In this document: positions 1-5,189 of the stretch, piece after piece
Numbering within the stretch: position 1 is the stretch's first letter
Layout: every line of letters begins with the position of its first letter
The notes under the pieces: generated by a model
Databases searched by the model: none
What the model was told of the DNA's origin: nothing
What the model saw: only the letters and a program-made list of their open reading frames with translations
Made by a program: the position numbers and the translations under genes
Assembly: GCA_946886325.1 (NCBI GenBank)
Contig: CAMPIK010000228.1
Span: 1-5,189 of the forward strand
Origin: an uncultured Shinella sp.
GTDB taxonomy: Bacteria; Pseudomonadota; Alphaproteobacteria; Rhizobiales; Rhizobiaceae
Direction of reading: 5' to 3'
DNA length: 5,189 nucleotides

Positions 1-1019
1 CCGAGGCCGAAGAAGGCGAGCGCATCGAGGAAGGCATGCGCCTTCGCCCGGAAACGCTCCGGGTCCTTGCCGTCGAGCACGATCGAGAAGATGCCGCTCG
101 CCCCCTTGAAGTCGCGCTTCCAGAGATCGTGGCCGGGGAAGGACGGCAGTGCGGGGTGCAGCACGCGCGCCACGTCGCCCTCGCCCTCCAGCCATTCGGC
201 GAGCCTCAGCGCGCTTTCCTGGTGGCGCTCCAGCCGGATGCCCATGGTGCGCAGGCCGCGCAGGATCTGGTAGGCATCATCAGGCGCGCCGCAGACGCCG
301 AGCGTGATGTTCGCCTCGTGCAGCCGCTCCCAATGTGCGGCATTGGCCGAGACCGTGCCCATCAGCACGTCGGAGTGGCCGGACGGATATTTCGTCGCCG
401 CATGGATCGAGATGTCGACGCCATGGTCGAGCGGGCGGAAATAGAGCGGCGTCGCCCAGGTGTTATCCATTGCAACAACCGCGCCGTGACGATGCGCGAC
501 ATCGGCGATGGCGCGGATATCCTGCATCTCGAACGTGTTGGAGCCCGGCGCCTCGGTGTGAACCAGGCGCGTGTTCGGCTTCATCAGGCTCTCGATGCCG
601 GCGCCGATCATCGGGTCGTAATAGTCGACCGCAACGCCGAGCCGCTTCAGCATCGTGTCGCAGAAATGGCGCGTCGGATGATAGACCGAATCGACGATCA
701 GCGCGTGATCGCCAGCCGACAGGAAGCCGAGAAACGGAACGGTGACGGCGGCAAGGCCCGAGGGAACGAGGATCGTGCCGGCCGAGCCCTCCAGTTCGTC
801 GATGGCGGCGCAAAGCGCATCCGTCGTCGGCGTGCCACGGGTCCCGTAGGTGTATTTCTGCGCCCGCTTCTCCATCGTCACGGCATCGGGAAACAGAACC
901 GTCGAGGCGTGCACCACGGGCGGGTTGACGAAGCCGAAGAAGTCGGAGGGCGTGTTGCCGCTATGCGCAAGACGGGTGTTGACGCCGGCCGCGGCGCGCA
1001 GGGATGCTTTGTCGGTCAT
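1..1019 (-). CDS. metC: Cystathionine beta-lyase (MetC-type, PLP-dependent), C-terminus cut off by window edge
   Basis: Cytoplasmic PLP enzyme of the Cys/Met metabolism family, expected to cleave cystathionine to homocysteine, pyruvate and ammonia in methionine synthesis. The visible 339 residues start MTDKASLRAAAG. Family landmarks seen: Y58 and R61 in YTYGTRGTPT, the cofactor-phosphate loop SGLAA (S87-G88), Y113 in DSVYHPTRHF (the tyrosine that stacks on PLP in E. coli MetC), D185 in MDNTWA (pairs with the PLP ring nitrogen), and the Schiff-base lysine K210 in ATKYPSGHSD. The numbers 185 and 210 coincide with those of E. coli MetC as I recall them. Family length is about 395 residues, so roughly 55 C-terminal residues, including the substrate-carboxylate arginine, lie beyond position 1. 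The start is the ATG at 1019-1017; the Shine-Dalgarno upstream is weak (GGACGAG). It is transcribed divergently from aapJ. A related gamma-lyase or sulfhydrylase is possible, but the Y/D/K spacing fits MetC best. Confidence 0.93.
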   Translation of the reverse strand, partial: MTDKASLRAAAGVNTRLAHSGNTPSDFFGFVNPPVVHASTVLFPDAVTMEKRAQKYTYGTRGTPTTDALCAAIDELEGSAGTILVPSGLAAVTVPFLGFLSAGDHALIVDSVYHPTRHFCDTMLKRLGVAVDYYDPMIGAGIESLMKPNTRLVHTEAPGSNTFEMQDIRAIADVAHRHGAVVAMDNTWATPLYFRPLDHGVDISIHAATKYPSGHSDVLMGTVSANAAHWERLHEANITLGVCGAPDDAYQILRGLRTMGIRLERHQESALRLAEWLEGEGDVARVLHPALPSFPGHDLWKRDFKGASGIFSIVLDGKDPERFRAKAHAFLDALAFFGL

Positions 1020-1054
1020 TCTCTCGTCCGGATGAGACAGATTGCGGGAACCGA

Positions 1055-1083
1055 CTTGTCGGATGCGCACGCACGGGGGTCAA
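1055..1083 (-). promoter_or_regulatory. Candidate metC promoter (weak -10)
   Basis: On the minus strand, CTTGACC (TTGACC at 1083-1078) matches the rhizobial housekeeping -35 consensus CTTGAC well. At 17-bp spacing the -10 position reads GACAAG (1060-1055), a poor match. It would give a leader of about 30 nucleotides before the metC ATG at 1019. Only the -35 box is persuasive. Confidence 0.28.
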
Positions 1084-1205
1084 GGCCGAAAACGCCGCCA
1101 AGGCAAGGTCAGGCATTTGGCCTTTCGAGCGATCCAAAACGCTTCGACGCGGTTTTTTTGAGCGATATCCTGCACAAATCCCGAAACCCTGCTCATTTTT
1201 CCACC

Positions 1206-1222
1206 AGAATTAATCAAATTCT
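1206..1222. promoter_or_regulatory. Inverted repeat AGAATT-N5-AATTCT, candidate operator
   Basis: A perfect 6-bp inverted repeat (AGAATT / AATTCT, 5-base centre AATCA) lies in the AT-rich part of the divergent region, about 30 bases upstream of the -35-like box facing aapJ. AT-rich palindromes of this shape and size are typical of Lrp/AsnC-type regulator sites, which often control amino acid transport and metabolism genes. That assignment is inference. A 6-bp AT-rich repeat can also occur by chance. Confidence 0.35.
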
Positions 1223-1252
1223 TTCGTGCGGCTGGAAAATGGTCACAATCAC

Positions 1253-1281
1253 TTGACCCTGCGTGAATTTGGGCATGAGAT
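1253..1281 (+). promoter_or_regulatory. Candidate aapJ promoter (sigma-70 type)
   Basis: TTGACC (1253-1258; CTTGAC if read from 1252) is a strong match to the alphaproteobacterial -35 box. TGAGAT sits 17 bp downstream (1276-1281) as a degenerate -10. Transcription would start near 1288, giving a leader of about 93 nucleotides. The -35 box forms the right arm of an inverted repeat, GGTCA-N8-TGACC (1241-1258), so a protein bound there could block or touch RNA polymerase. The -10 is weak, so an activator may be needed or the true promoter may be elsewhere. Confidence 0.35.
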
Positions 1282-1380
1282 AGGCAATCTCGCACCGGGA
1301 GGGTCGCGAGGTCCGTGTCGCCCGCACAACAACGGCGACGACCACGGTACCGGAAAGACAACAGAAAAAGGTTGTAAAAA

Positions 1381-2406
1381 ATGACAAAAAAGATCGTGAC
1401 AGCGCTTGTCGGTGCTGCCGTGCTGGGGTTTGGCGCCACTGCTGCTCAGGCTGACACGCTTTCGGACGTGCAGGCCAAGGGCTTCGTCCAGTGCGGCGTG
1501 AACAGCGGCCTCGCCGGCTTTGCGGCACCGGACGCGCAGGGCAACTGGGCCGGCTTCGACGTCGATTACTGCAAGGCTATCGCTGCGGCCATCTTCGGCG
1601 ATGCAACCAAGGTCAAGTACACGCCGACCACCGCGAAGGAACGCTTCCCGGCGCTTCAGTCGGGCGAAGTGGACGTGCTTGCACGCAACACCACCTGGAC
1701 CATCAACCGCGACACGGCTCTCGGCTTCAACTTCCGCGCCGTCAACTACTATGACGGCCAGGGCTTCATGGTTCGCAAGAGCCTCAACGTGAAGTCGGCC
1801 CTCGAGCTCTCCGGCGCCGCCGTCTGCGTCCAGACCGGCACGACCACCGAGCTGAACCTCGCCGACTACTTCAAGGCCAACAACCTCCAGTACAACCCGG
1901 TCGTCTTCGAGAAGATCGAAGAGGTCAACGCCGCCTACGACGCCGGCCGTTGCGACGTCTACACGACCGACGCTTCCGGCCTCTATGCCATCCGTCTGAC
2001 GCTGTCTGCGCCCGACGACCACATGGTTCTGCCCGAAATCATCTCCAAGGAGCCGCTTGGCCCGGCCGTCCGCCAGGGCGACGACAAGTGGTTCGACATC
2101 GTCAGCTGGGTGCACTATGCGCTCGTGAACGCCGAGGAATTCGGCATCACGCAGGCCAATGTCGACGAGATGAAGGGTTCCGAGAACCCCGACATCAAGC
2201 GCTTCCTCGGCGCCGAGACGGACAGCACGATCGGTGCTGATCTGGGCCTCAGCAACGAATGGGCCTACAATGTCATCAAGGGCGTCGGCAATTACGGCGA
2301 AGTCTTCGAGCGCAACATCGGCGCAAGCAGCCCGCTGAAGATCGAACGCGGCGTCAACGCGCTGTGGAACAAGGGCGGCATCCAGTACGGCCCGCCGGTT
2401 CGCTAA
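1381..2406 (+). CDS. aapJ: Periplasmic general L-amino acid-binding protein AapJ
   Basis: Solute-binding protein (family 3, amino acid type) of the Aap ABC importer; it binds L-amino acids in the periplasm and hands them to AapQM. The 341-residue product has a Sec signal peptide: basic MTKK, a hydrophobic core, and AQA before D25 (cleavage after A24). The family signature region is GFDVDYCKAIAAAIFG (58-73). R110 in TINRD and D197 in YTTDASG align by position with the ligand carboxylate- and amine-binding residues of LAO/HisJ-type proteins; this alignment is from memory. Four cysteines (38, 64, 149, 191) could form two disulfides after export. The start is fixed by an in-frame TAA at 1375-1377, immediately upstream; AAGG (1368-1371) lies 9 bases before the ATG. 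At about 340 residues it is longer than HisJ/GlnH (about 250), as usual for AapJ/BztA. It is first gene of the operon and is followed by a terminator-like hairpin. Confidence 0.95.
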   Translation: MTKKIVTALVGAAVLGFGATAAQADTLSDVQAKGFVQCGVNSGLAGFAAPDAQGNWAGFDVDYCKAIAAAIFGDATKVKYTPTTAKERFPALQSGEVDVLARNTTWTINRDTALGFNFRAVNYYDGQGFMVRKSLNVKSALELSGAAVCVQTGTTTELNLADYFKANNLQYNPVVFEKIEEVNAAYDAGRCDVYTTDASGLYAIRLTLSAPDDHMVLPEIISKEPLGPAVRQGDDKWFDIVSWVHYALVNAEEFGITQANVDEMKGSENPDIKRFLGAETDSTIGADLGLSNEWAYNVIKGVGNYGEVFERNIGASSPLKIERGVNALWNKGGIQYGPPVR

Positions 2407-2423
2407 GACCGCAGACCAAACGG

Positions 2424-2450
2424 AAGGCGGGACATCGGTCCCGCCTTTCT
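2424..2450 (+). terminator. Hairpin with T-rich tail after aapJ: attenuator or partial terminator
   Basis: A perfect 10-bp stem, AAGGCGGGAC (2424-2433) with GTCCCGCCTT (2438-2447), closes a 4-base ATCG loop and is followed by a pyrimidine-rich tract (TTTCTTCTCC). It begins 17 bases after the aapJ stop and ends about 50 bases before aapQ. This is the form of an intrinsic terminator, with a T-run interrupted by C. Inside an ABC operon it most likely allows read-through, or blocks 3' exonucleases, so that aapJ mRNA exceeds aapQMP mRNA. Which mechanism applies cannot be told from sequence. Confidence 0.75.
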
Positions 2451-2467
2451 TCTCCTCAAGAACAAGA

Positions 2468-2487
2468 ATTGCCCGAATAAGGGCGAT
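2468..2487 (+). other. Small stem-loop just upstream of the aapQ ribosome-binding site
   Basis: ATTGCCC (2468-2474) can pair with GGGCGAT (2481-2487), giving 7 bp with one G-U pair around a GAATAA loop. It ends one base before the aapQ Shine-Dalgarno AGGGGA (2489-2494). It could influence ribosome loading on aapQ or mark the 5' end of a processed aapQMP transcript. The stem is short and any role is inference. Confidence 0.4.
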
Positions 2488-2500
2488 CAGGGGAAAACAT

Positions 2501-3694
2501 ATGGCAAACGCCACATTTCCGGTTACCAGAACGGACCGGTCGCAAGCCTCGTGGATCAACGATCCCGATGTCCGCGGCATCATCTATCAGGTCGTGACTG
2601 CCCTCATCTTCGCGGTTCTGATCTATTTCATCTGGACCAACACACTCGAAAACCTGCGCCGCGCCAACGTCGCCTCGGGCTTCGGCTTTCTCGGCGGGCG
2701 CGCCGGCTTCGACGTCGGCCAGTCGCTGGTCGAATATTCGAGCGATTCGACCTATGGGCGCGCGCTCTATGTCGGCCTGTTGAACACGCTGCTGGTCGCC
2801 TTCACCGGTATCATCACGGCGACGATCATCGGCTTTCTCGTCGGCATCGGCCGGCTGTCGCACAACTGGCTGATCGCCCGGCTGTGTACGGTCTATGTGG
2901 AAATCTTCCGCAACCTGCCGCCGCTGCTCGTCATCTTCTTCTGGTACAGCGGCGTGCTTTCGGTCCTGCCGCAGCCGCGGGACTCGATCGAACTGCCGTT
3001 CAGCACCTATCTCAACAACCGCGGCCTCGCCTTCCCCAAGGCGCTCTTCGGCGACGGCTTCTGGCTCGTGCCGCTGGTGCTCGTCATCGCGATCATCGCG
3101 TCGATCCTGCTGAACAAATATTCCTACAACAGGCGCATGGCGACCGGTCGGGGCGTTCCCGTTCTCTGGCCCGCCATCGGCATGATCGTCGGACTGCCGC
3201 TGCTGACATTCCTCGTTCTCGGCGCACCGCTCTCCTTCGACTATCCGCAGGCCGGAAAGTTCAACCTCACCGGCGGTTCGGTCATCGGACCGGAATTCAT
3301 CTCGCTCTATCTGGCACTCTCCTTCTACACCGCGTCCTTCATCGCGGAGATCGTCCGGGCCGGCATCCGTGCCGTGCCGAAAGGGCAGACGGAGGCGGCA
3401 AGTGCTGTCGGCTTGCGACCCGGCCACACGACACGGCTCGTGGTGGTGCCGCAGGCCATGCGCATCATCATCCCGCCGCTGACGAGCCAGTATCTGAACC
3501 TCACCAAGAACTCCTCTCTGGCCATCGCCATCGGCTATTCGGATCTCGTCTCCGTCGGCGGAACGATCCTCAACCAGAGCGGATACACGGTGGAGATCGT
3601 GGCGATCTGGATGGCGGTCTATCTGTCGCTCAGCCTGATCACCTCGCTGTTCATGAACTGGTTCAACGCCAAGATGGCACTGGTGGAGAGATAG
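2501..3694 (+). CDS. aapQ: General L-amino acid ABC transporter permease AapQ
   Basis: Inner-membrane permease (HisQM/GlnP family) forming half of the Aap translocation channel with AapM. The 397-residue protein shows hydrophobic segments near residues 28-46, 88-115, 139-157, 187-205, 222-243, 264-286, 335-357 and 364-386. The ATPase-docking EAA loop is at 298-317: E298-A299-A300, G304, then VVVP ending at P317, preceded by [11 protein letters not shown]. HisQ/HisM proteins have about 230 residues; the excess here is an N-terminal membrane segment plus loop (1-87) and an insert with two extra hydrophobic segments (about 158-263) inside the conserved core, between FRNLPPLL and [14 protein letters not shown]. 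The ATG is preceded by a good Shine-Dalgarno, AGGGGA (2489-2494), at 7-base spacing. It follows aapJ after a 94-base gap with hairpins and is 4 bases from aapM, so aapQ and aapM are co-transcribed and probably translationally coupled. Confidence 0.95.
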   Translation: MANATFPVTRTDRSQASWINDPDVRGIIYQVVTALIFAVLIYFIWTNTLENLRRANVASGFGFLGGRAGFDVGQSLVEYSSDSTYGRALYVGLLNTLLVAFTGIITATIIGFLVGIGRLSHNWLIARLCTVYVEIFRNLPPLLVIFFWYSGVLSVLPQPRDSIELPFSTYLNNRGLAFPKALFGDGFWLVPLVLVIAIIASILLNKYSYNRRMATGRGVPVLWPAIGMIVGLPLLTFLVLGAPLSFDYPQAGKFNLTGGSVIGPEFISLYLALSFYTASFIAEIVRAGIRAVPKGQTEAASAVGLRPGHTTRLVVVPQAMRIIIPPLTSQYLNLTKNSSLAIAIGYSDLVSVGGTILNQSGYTVEIVAIWMAVYLSLSLITSLFMNWFNAKMALVER

Positions 3695-3696
3695 GA
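3693..3696 (+). promoter_or_regulatory. Ribosome-binding site bearing on the choice of aapM start
   Basis: AGGA overlaps the aapQ stop codon (TAG 3692-3694). It lies 8 bases before the second in-frame ATG of aapM (3705) but only 2 bases before the first (3699). A GGAG at 3685-3688, inside aapQ, lies 10 bases before the first ATG. AapM may therefore start at 3699 or 3705, a difference of two residues (MTMTQ or MTQ). Confidence 0.5.
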
Positions 3697-3698
3697 TC

Positions 3699-4859
3699 AT
3701 GACGATGACTCAATCCGCCTATGTGCGGGACCACATGCTGGAGCCCCTGGCACCGCCGTCCAGCGCCAAGGGTGCGGGCCACTGGCTGCGCACCAATCTC
3801 TTCGCCACGCCGAAAGACACCGTGATGTCGATCATCGCGCTGTTGATCCTTGCCTGGTACGTGCCGCAGATGGTCAACTGGCTCTTCATCGATGCCCAGT
3901 GGACCGGCGCCGACCGTGCCGTCTGCGCGACCGTCGCCCAGAGCGGCGGCTCCCAGCCGGAAGGCTGGAGCGGCGCCTGCTGGGCCTTCATCGGCTCGCG
4001 TTTCGACCAGTTCATCTATGGCCGCTATCCGCTCGACCAGCGCTGGCGTCCGACGCTGGTCGGCATTCTCTTCGTCGCCCTTCTGGTGCCGATGCTGATG
4101 CCGAGCGCACCGCGCAAGGGCCTGAACGCCATCCTGCTCTTCCTCGTGCTGCCGATCGTCGCCTTCTTCCTGCTGAGCGGCGGCGCCTTCGGGCTGGAGG
4201 TCGTCGAGACGCCGCTCTGGGGCGGGCTGATGGTGACGCTGATCCTGTCCTTCGTCGGTATCGCCGTCTCCCTGCCCTTCGGCATCCTGCTGGCGCTCGG
4301 GCGACGATCGAAGATGCCGGTCATCAAGACGCTCTGCATCATCTTCATCGAGGTGATCCGCGGCGTTCCCCTGATCACCGTGCTCTTCATGGCAAGCGTC
4401 ATGATGCCGCTGTTCCTGCCGCAGGGCTGGACCTTCGACAAGTTCCTGCGCGCGCTGATCGGCGTCTCGATCTTCGCCTCCGCCTATATGGCCGAAGTCA
4501 TCCGCGGCGGGCTCCAGGCGATCCCGAAGGGACAATATGAGGGCGCGGATTCGCTCGGCCTCAGCTATTGGCAGAAGATGCGGCTGATCGTCCTGCCGCA
4601 GGCGATCAAGCTGGTCATTCCGGGCATCGTCAACACCTTCATCGGCATGTTCAAGGACACGTCGCTGGTGTCGATCATCGGCATGTATGACCTGCTCGGC
4701 ATCATCCGCCTGAACTTCGCCGACGCCAGCTGGGCGTCGCCCGTCACACCGCTGACCGGCCTGATCTTCGCAGGCTTCGTCTTCTGGATCTTCTGCTTCG
4801 GCATGTCGCGCTATTCGGCCTTCGTCGAACGGCGGCTCGACACCGGGCACAAACGATAA
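3699..4859 (+). CDS. aapM: General L-amino acid ABC transporter permease AapM
   Basis: Second inner-membrane permease of the Aap importer, partner of AapQ. The 386-residue protein has hydrophobic segments near 39-63, 118-136, 142-162, 176-202, 214-238, 252-270, 308-335 and 351-371. The HisM-like core (about 175-375) is uninterrupted and carries the EAA loop at 281-300: E281-G282-A283, G287, then IVLP ending at P300, preceded by [11 protein letters not shown]. The middle A of EAA is G here. Unlike AapQ, the extra sequence is all N-terminal: a cytoplasmic-looking head (1-38), one membrane segment, a loop (64-117) with two cysteines (C76, C94) that should be periplasmic if the N-terminus is inside, and two more membrane segments. 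Four bases separate it from aapQ, and aapP starts 17 bases after its stop. The start is 3699 or 3705. BztC-like naming is an alternative, but the gene order fits aap. Confidence 0.95.
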   Translation: MTMTQSAYVRDHMLEPLAPPSSAKGAGHWLRTNLFATPKDTVMSIIALLILAWYVPQMVNWLFIDAQWTGADRAVCATVAQSGGSQPEGWSGACWAFIGSRFDQFIYGRYPLDQRWRPTLVGILFVALLVPMLMPSAPRKGLNAILLFLVLPIVAFFLLSGGAFGLEVVETPLWGGLMVTLILSFVGIAVSLPFGILLALGRRSKMPVIKTLCIIFIEVIRGVPLITVLFMASVMMPLFLPQGWTFDKFLRALIGVSIFASAYMAEVIRGGLQAIPKGQYEGADSLGLSYWQKMRLIVLPQAIKLVIPGIVNTFIGMFKDTSLVSIIGMYDLLGIIRLNFADASWASPVTPLTGLIFAGFVFWIFCFGMSRYSAFVERRLDTGHKR

Positions 4860-4876
4860 GAAAAGGGGAAACAACA

Positions 4877-5189
4877 ATGGCCAATCAAGCCCAGACGAAC
4901 GCCCTGTCGGTCTCCGAGACGGACGTCGCCATCGAAATCATCAACATGAACAAGTGGTACGGCGACTTCCACGTGCTGCGCGACATCAATCTGAAAGTGA
5001 TGGGCGGCGAGCGCATCGTCGTTGCCGGCCCCTCCGGCTCCGGCAAGTCGACGATGATCCGCTGCGTCAACCGGCTGGAGGAACACCAGAAGGGCCAGAT
5101 CATCGTCGACGGCATCGAACTGACCAACGACCTCAAGAAGATCGACGAGGTGCGCCGCGAGGTCGGCATGGTGTTCCAGCACTTCAACC
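4877..5189 (+). CDS. aapP: General L-amino acid ABC transporter ATPase AapP, N-terminal part
   Basis: Cytoplasmic nucleotide-binding subunit that powers the Aap importer by ATP hydrolysis while docked on the EAA loops of AapQ and AapM. Only the first 104 complete codons are in the window; relatives (HisP, GlnQ, BztD) have about 245-260 residues. Seen: the start MANQAQTNALSVSE, an A-loop aromatic Y28 in NKWYGDFHVL, Walker A GPSGSGKST (51-59, catalytic-site K57), and the Q-loop glutamine Q101 in VGMVFQHFN. Signature motif, Walker B and H-loop lie past the edge. The ATG has a strong Shine-Dalgarno AGGGGA (4864-4869) at 7-base spacing, nearly the same as that of aapQ. The phrase VFQHFN is typical of polar amino acid ATPases. 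The reading frame is open at the right edge, with no sign of damage. Confidence 0.95.
   Translation, partial: MANQAQTNALSVSETDVAIEIINMNKWYGDFHVLRDINLKVMGGERIVVAGPSGSGKSTMIRCVNRLEEHQKGQIIVDGIELTNDLKKIDEVRREVGMVFQHFN

Larger units (their letters stand above)
1020..1380. promoter_or_regulatory. Divergent metC / aapJ intergenic control region
   Basis: These 361 bases separate two genes transcribed away from each other, so the region should hold both promoters. No convincing gene is present: reading frames crossing it are extensions of shadow frames of metC or aapJ. Base composition is visibly AT-richer between about 1131 and 1260 than in the flanking genes. Contents noted: a TTGACC-type box toward metC (1083-1078), a T7 run (1153-1159), a perfect 6-bp-arm inverted repeat (1206-1222), a 5-bp-arm inverted repeat (1241-1258), a TTGACC box toward aapJ (1253-1258), a possible leader stem (1313-1347), the palindrome CGGTACCG (1345-1352), and the aapJ ribosome-binding site AAGG (1368-1371). 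No good TGGCAC-N5-TTGCA sigma-54 promoter was found by eye. Confidence 0.8.

Noticed and set aside
1111..1123. Small hairpin AGGC-N5-GCCT in the spacer
   Set aside because: Four-base arms are expected by chance at this GC content, and there is no associated gene end or site.
36..1256. Long plus-strand open frame (406 codons) across metC and the spacer
   Set aside because: It is antisense to a clear MetC with intact PLP-site residues. The translation is rich in Arg, Ala and Gly with no recognisable domain, as expected from a high-GC shadow frame.
1345..1352. Perfect palindrome CGGTACCG before aapJ
   Set aside because: It is only 8 bp, common by chance and matches no regulator site known to me. 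Its left part is also used in the possible leader stem.
1421..1442. Sigma-54-like TGGCGCC-N4-CTGCT
   Set aside because: It lies within the aapJ signal-peptide codons and deviates at key positions from TGGCACG-N4-TTGCW. No better candidate was seen upstream of aapJ.
2281..2300. Search for repeats, tRNA-like or CRISPR-like structure and mobile-element ends throughout the window
   Set aside because: None was seen; genes are tightly packed, intact and in a typical order for this locus, with no transposase, direct-repeat arrays or composition break.
1249..2583. Long minus-strand open frame (444 codons) opposite aapJ
   Set aside because: Antisense shadow of aapJ caused by GC-rich third positions; it ignores the gene boundaries and shows no family features.
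2456..3700. Long minus-strand open frame (414 codons) opposite aapQ
   Set aside because: Its composition is extreme (Asp, Glu, Arg, Gln rich), which is what hydrophobic membrane-protein codons give when read in reverse. It is not a real gene.
2551..3702. Plus-strand open frame of 383 codons in another frame inside aapQ
   Set aside because: Out-of-frame shadow, rich in Arg, His and Ala, with no ribosome-binding site. AapQ explains the region.
3663..4877. Long minus-strand open frame (404 codons) opposite aapM
   Set aside because: Same reverse-of-membrane-protein composition. AapM on the plus strand has an EAA loop and a coherent membrane pattern.

Overview
The window comes from a high-GC alphaproteobacterium, most likely a member of the Rhizobiales/Rhizobiaceae. 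The evidence is third-position GC bias in the genes, and the gene set itself: a complete aapJ-aapQ-aapM run, the start of aapP, and a divergent metC. This is the general L-amino acid ABC transporter (Aap) locus known from Rhizobium leguminosarum and relatives. The species cannot be fixed from the sequence alone.

Layout: positions 1-1019 (minus strand) hold the first 339 complete codons of a cystathionine beta-lyase (MetC-type, PLP-dependent); its C-terminus lies outside the window. Positions 1020-1380 are a 361-base divergent control region, AT-richer than the genes. It has a TTGACC box facing each way, two short inverted repeats and a possible leader hairpin. Positions 1381-2406 encode the periplasmic binding protein AapJ. 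A strong GC-rich hairpin with a pyrimidine-rich tail (2424-2450) and a second, smaller hairpin (2468-2487) separate it from aapQ. Positions 2501-3694 (AapQ) and 3699-4859 (AapM) encode the two membrane permeases, 4 bases apart. aapP (ATPase) starts at 4877 and runs off the right edge after 104 complete codons, including its Walker A motif and Q-loop.

How it works together: AapJ captures L-amino acids in the periplasm and delivers them to an AapQ/AapM heteromeric channel powered by AapP. The hairpin after aapJ suggests that most transcripts end there and fewer continue into aapQMP, which would give the usual excess of binding protein over membrane complex. In R. leguminosarum Aap is a broad-specificity amino acid transporter, reported to be under Ntr control and, together with Bra, important for feeding amino acids to nitrogen-fixing bacteroids. 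No clear sigma-54 promoter is visible here.

I see no undescribed system, mobile element, CRISPR array or RNA gene. The points worth a second look are regulatory (the aapJ-aapQ hairpins and the metC/aapJ divergent region) and architectural (extra membrane segments placed differently in AapQ and AapM).
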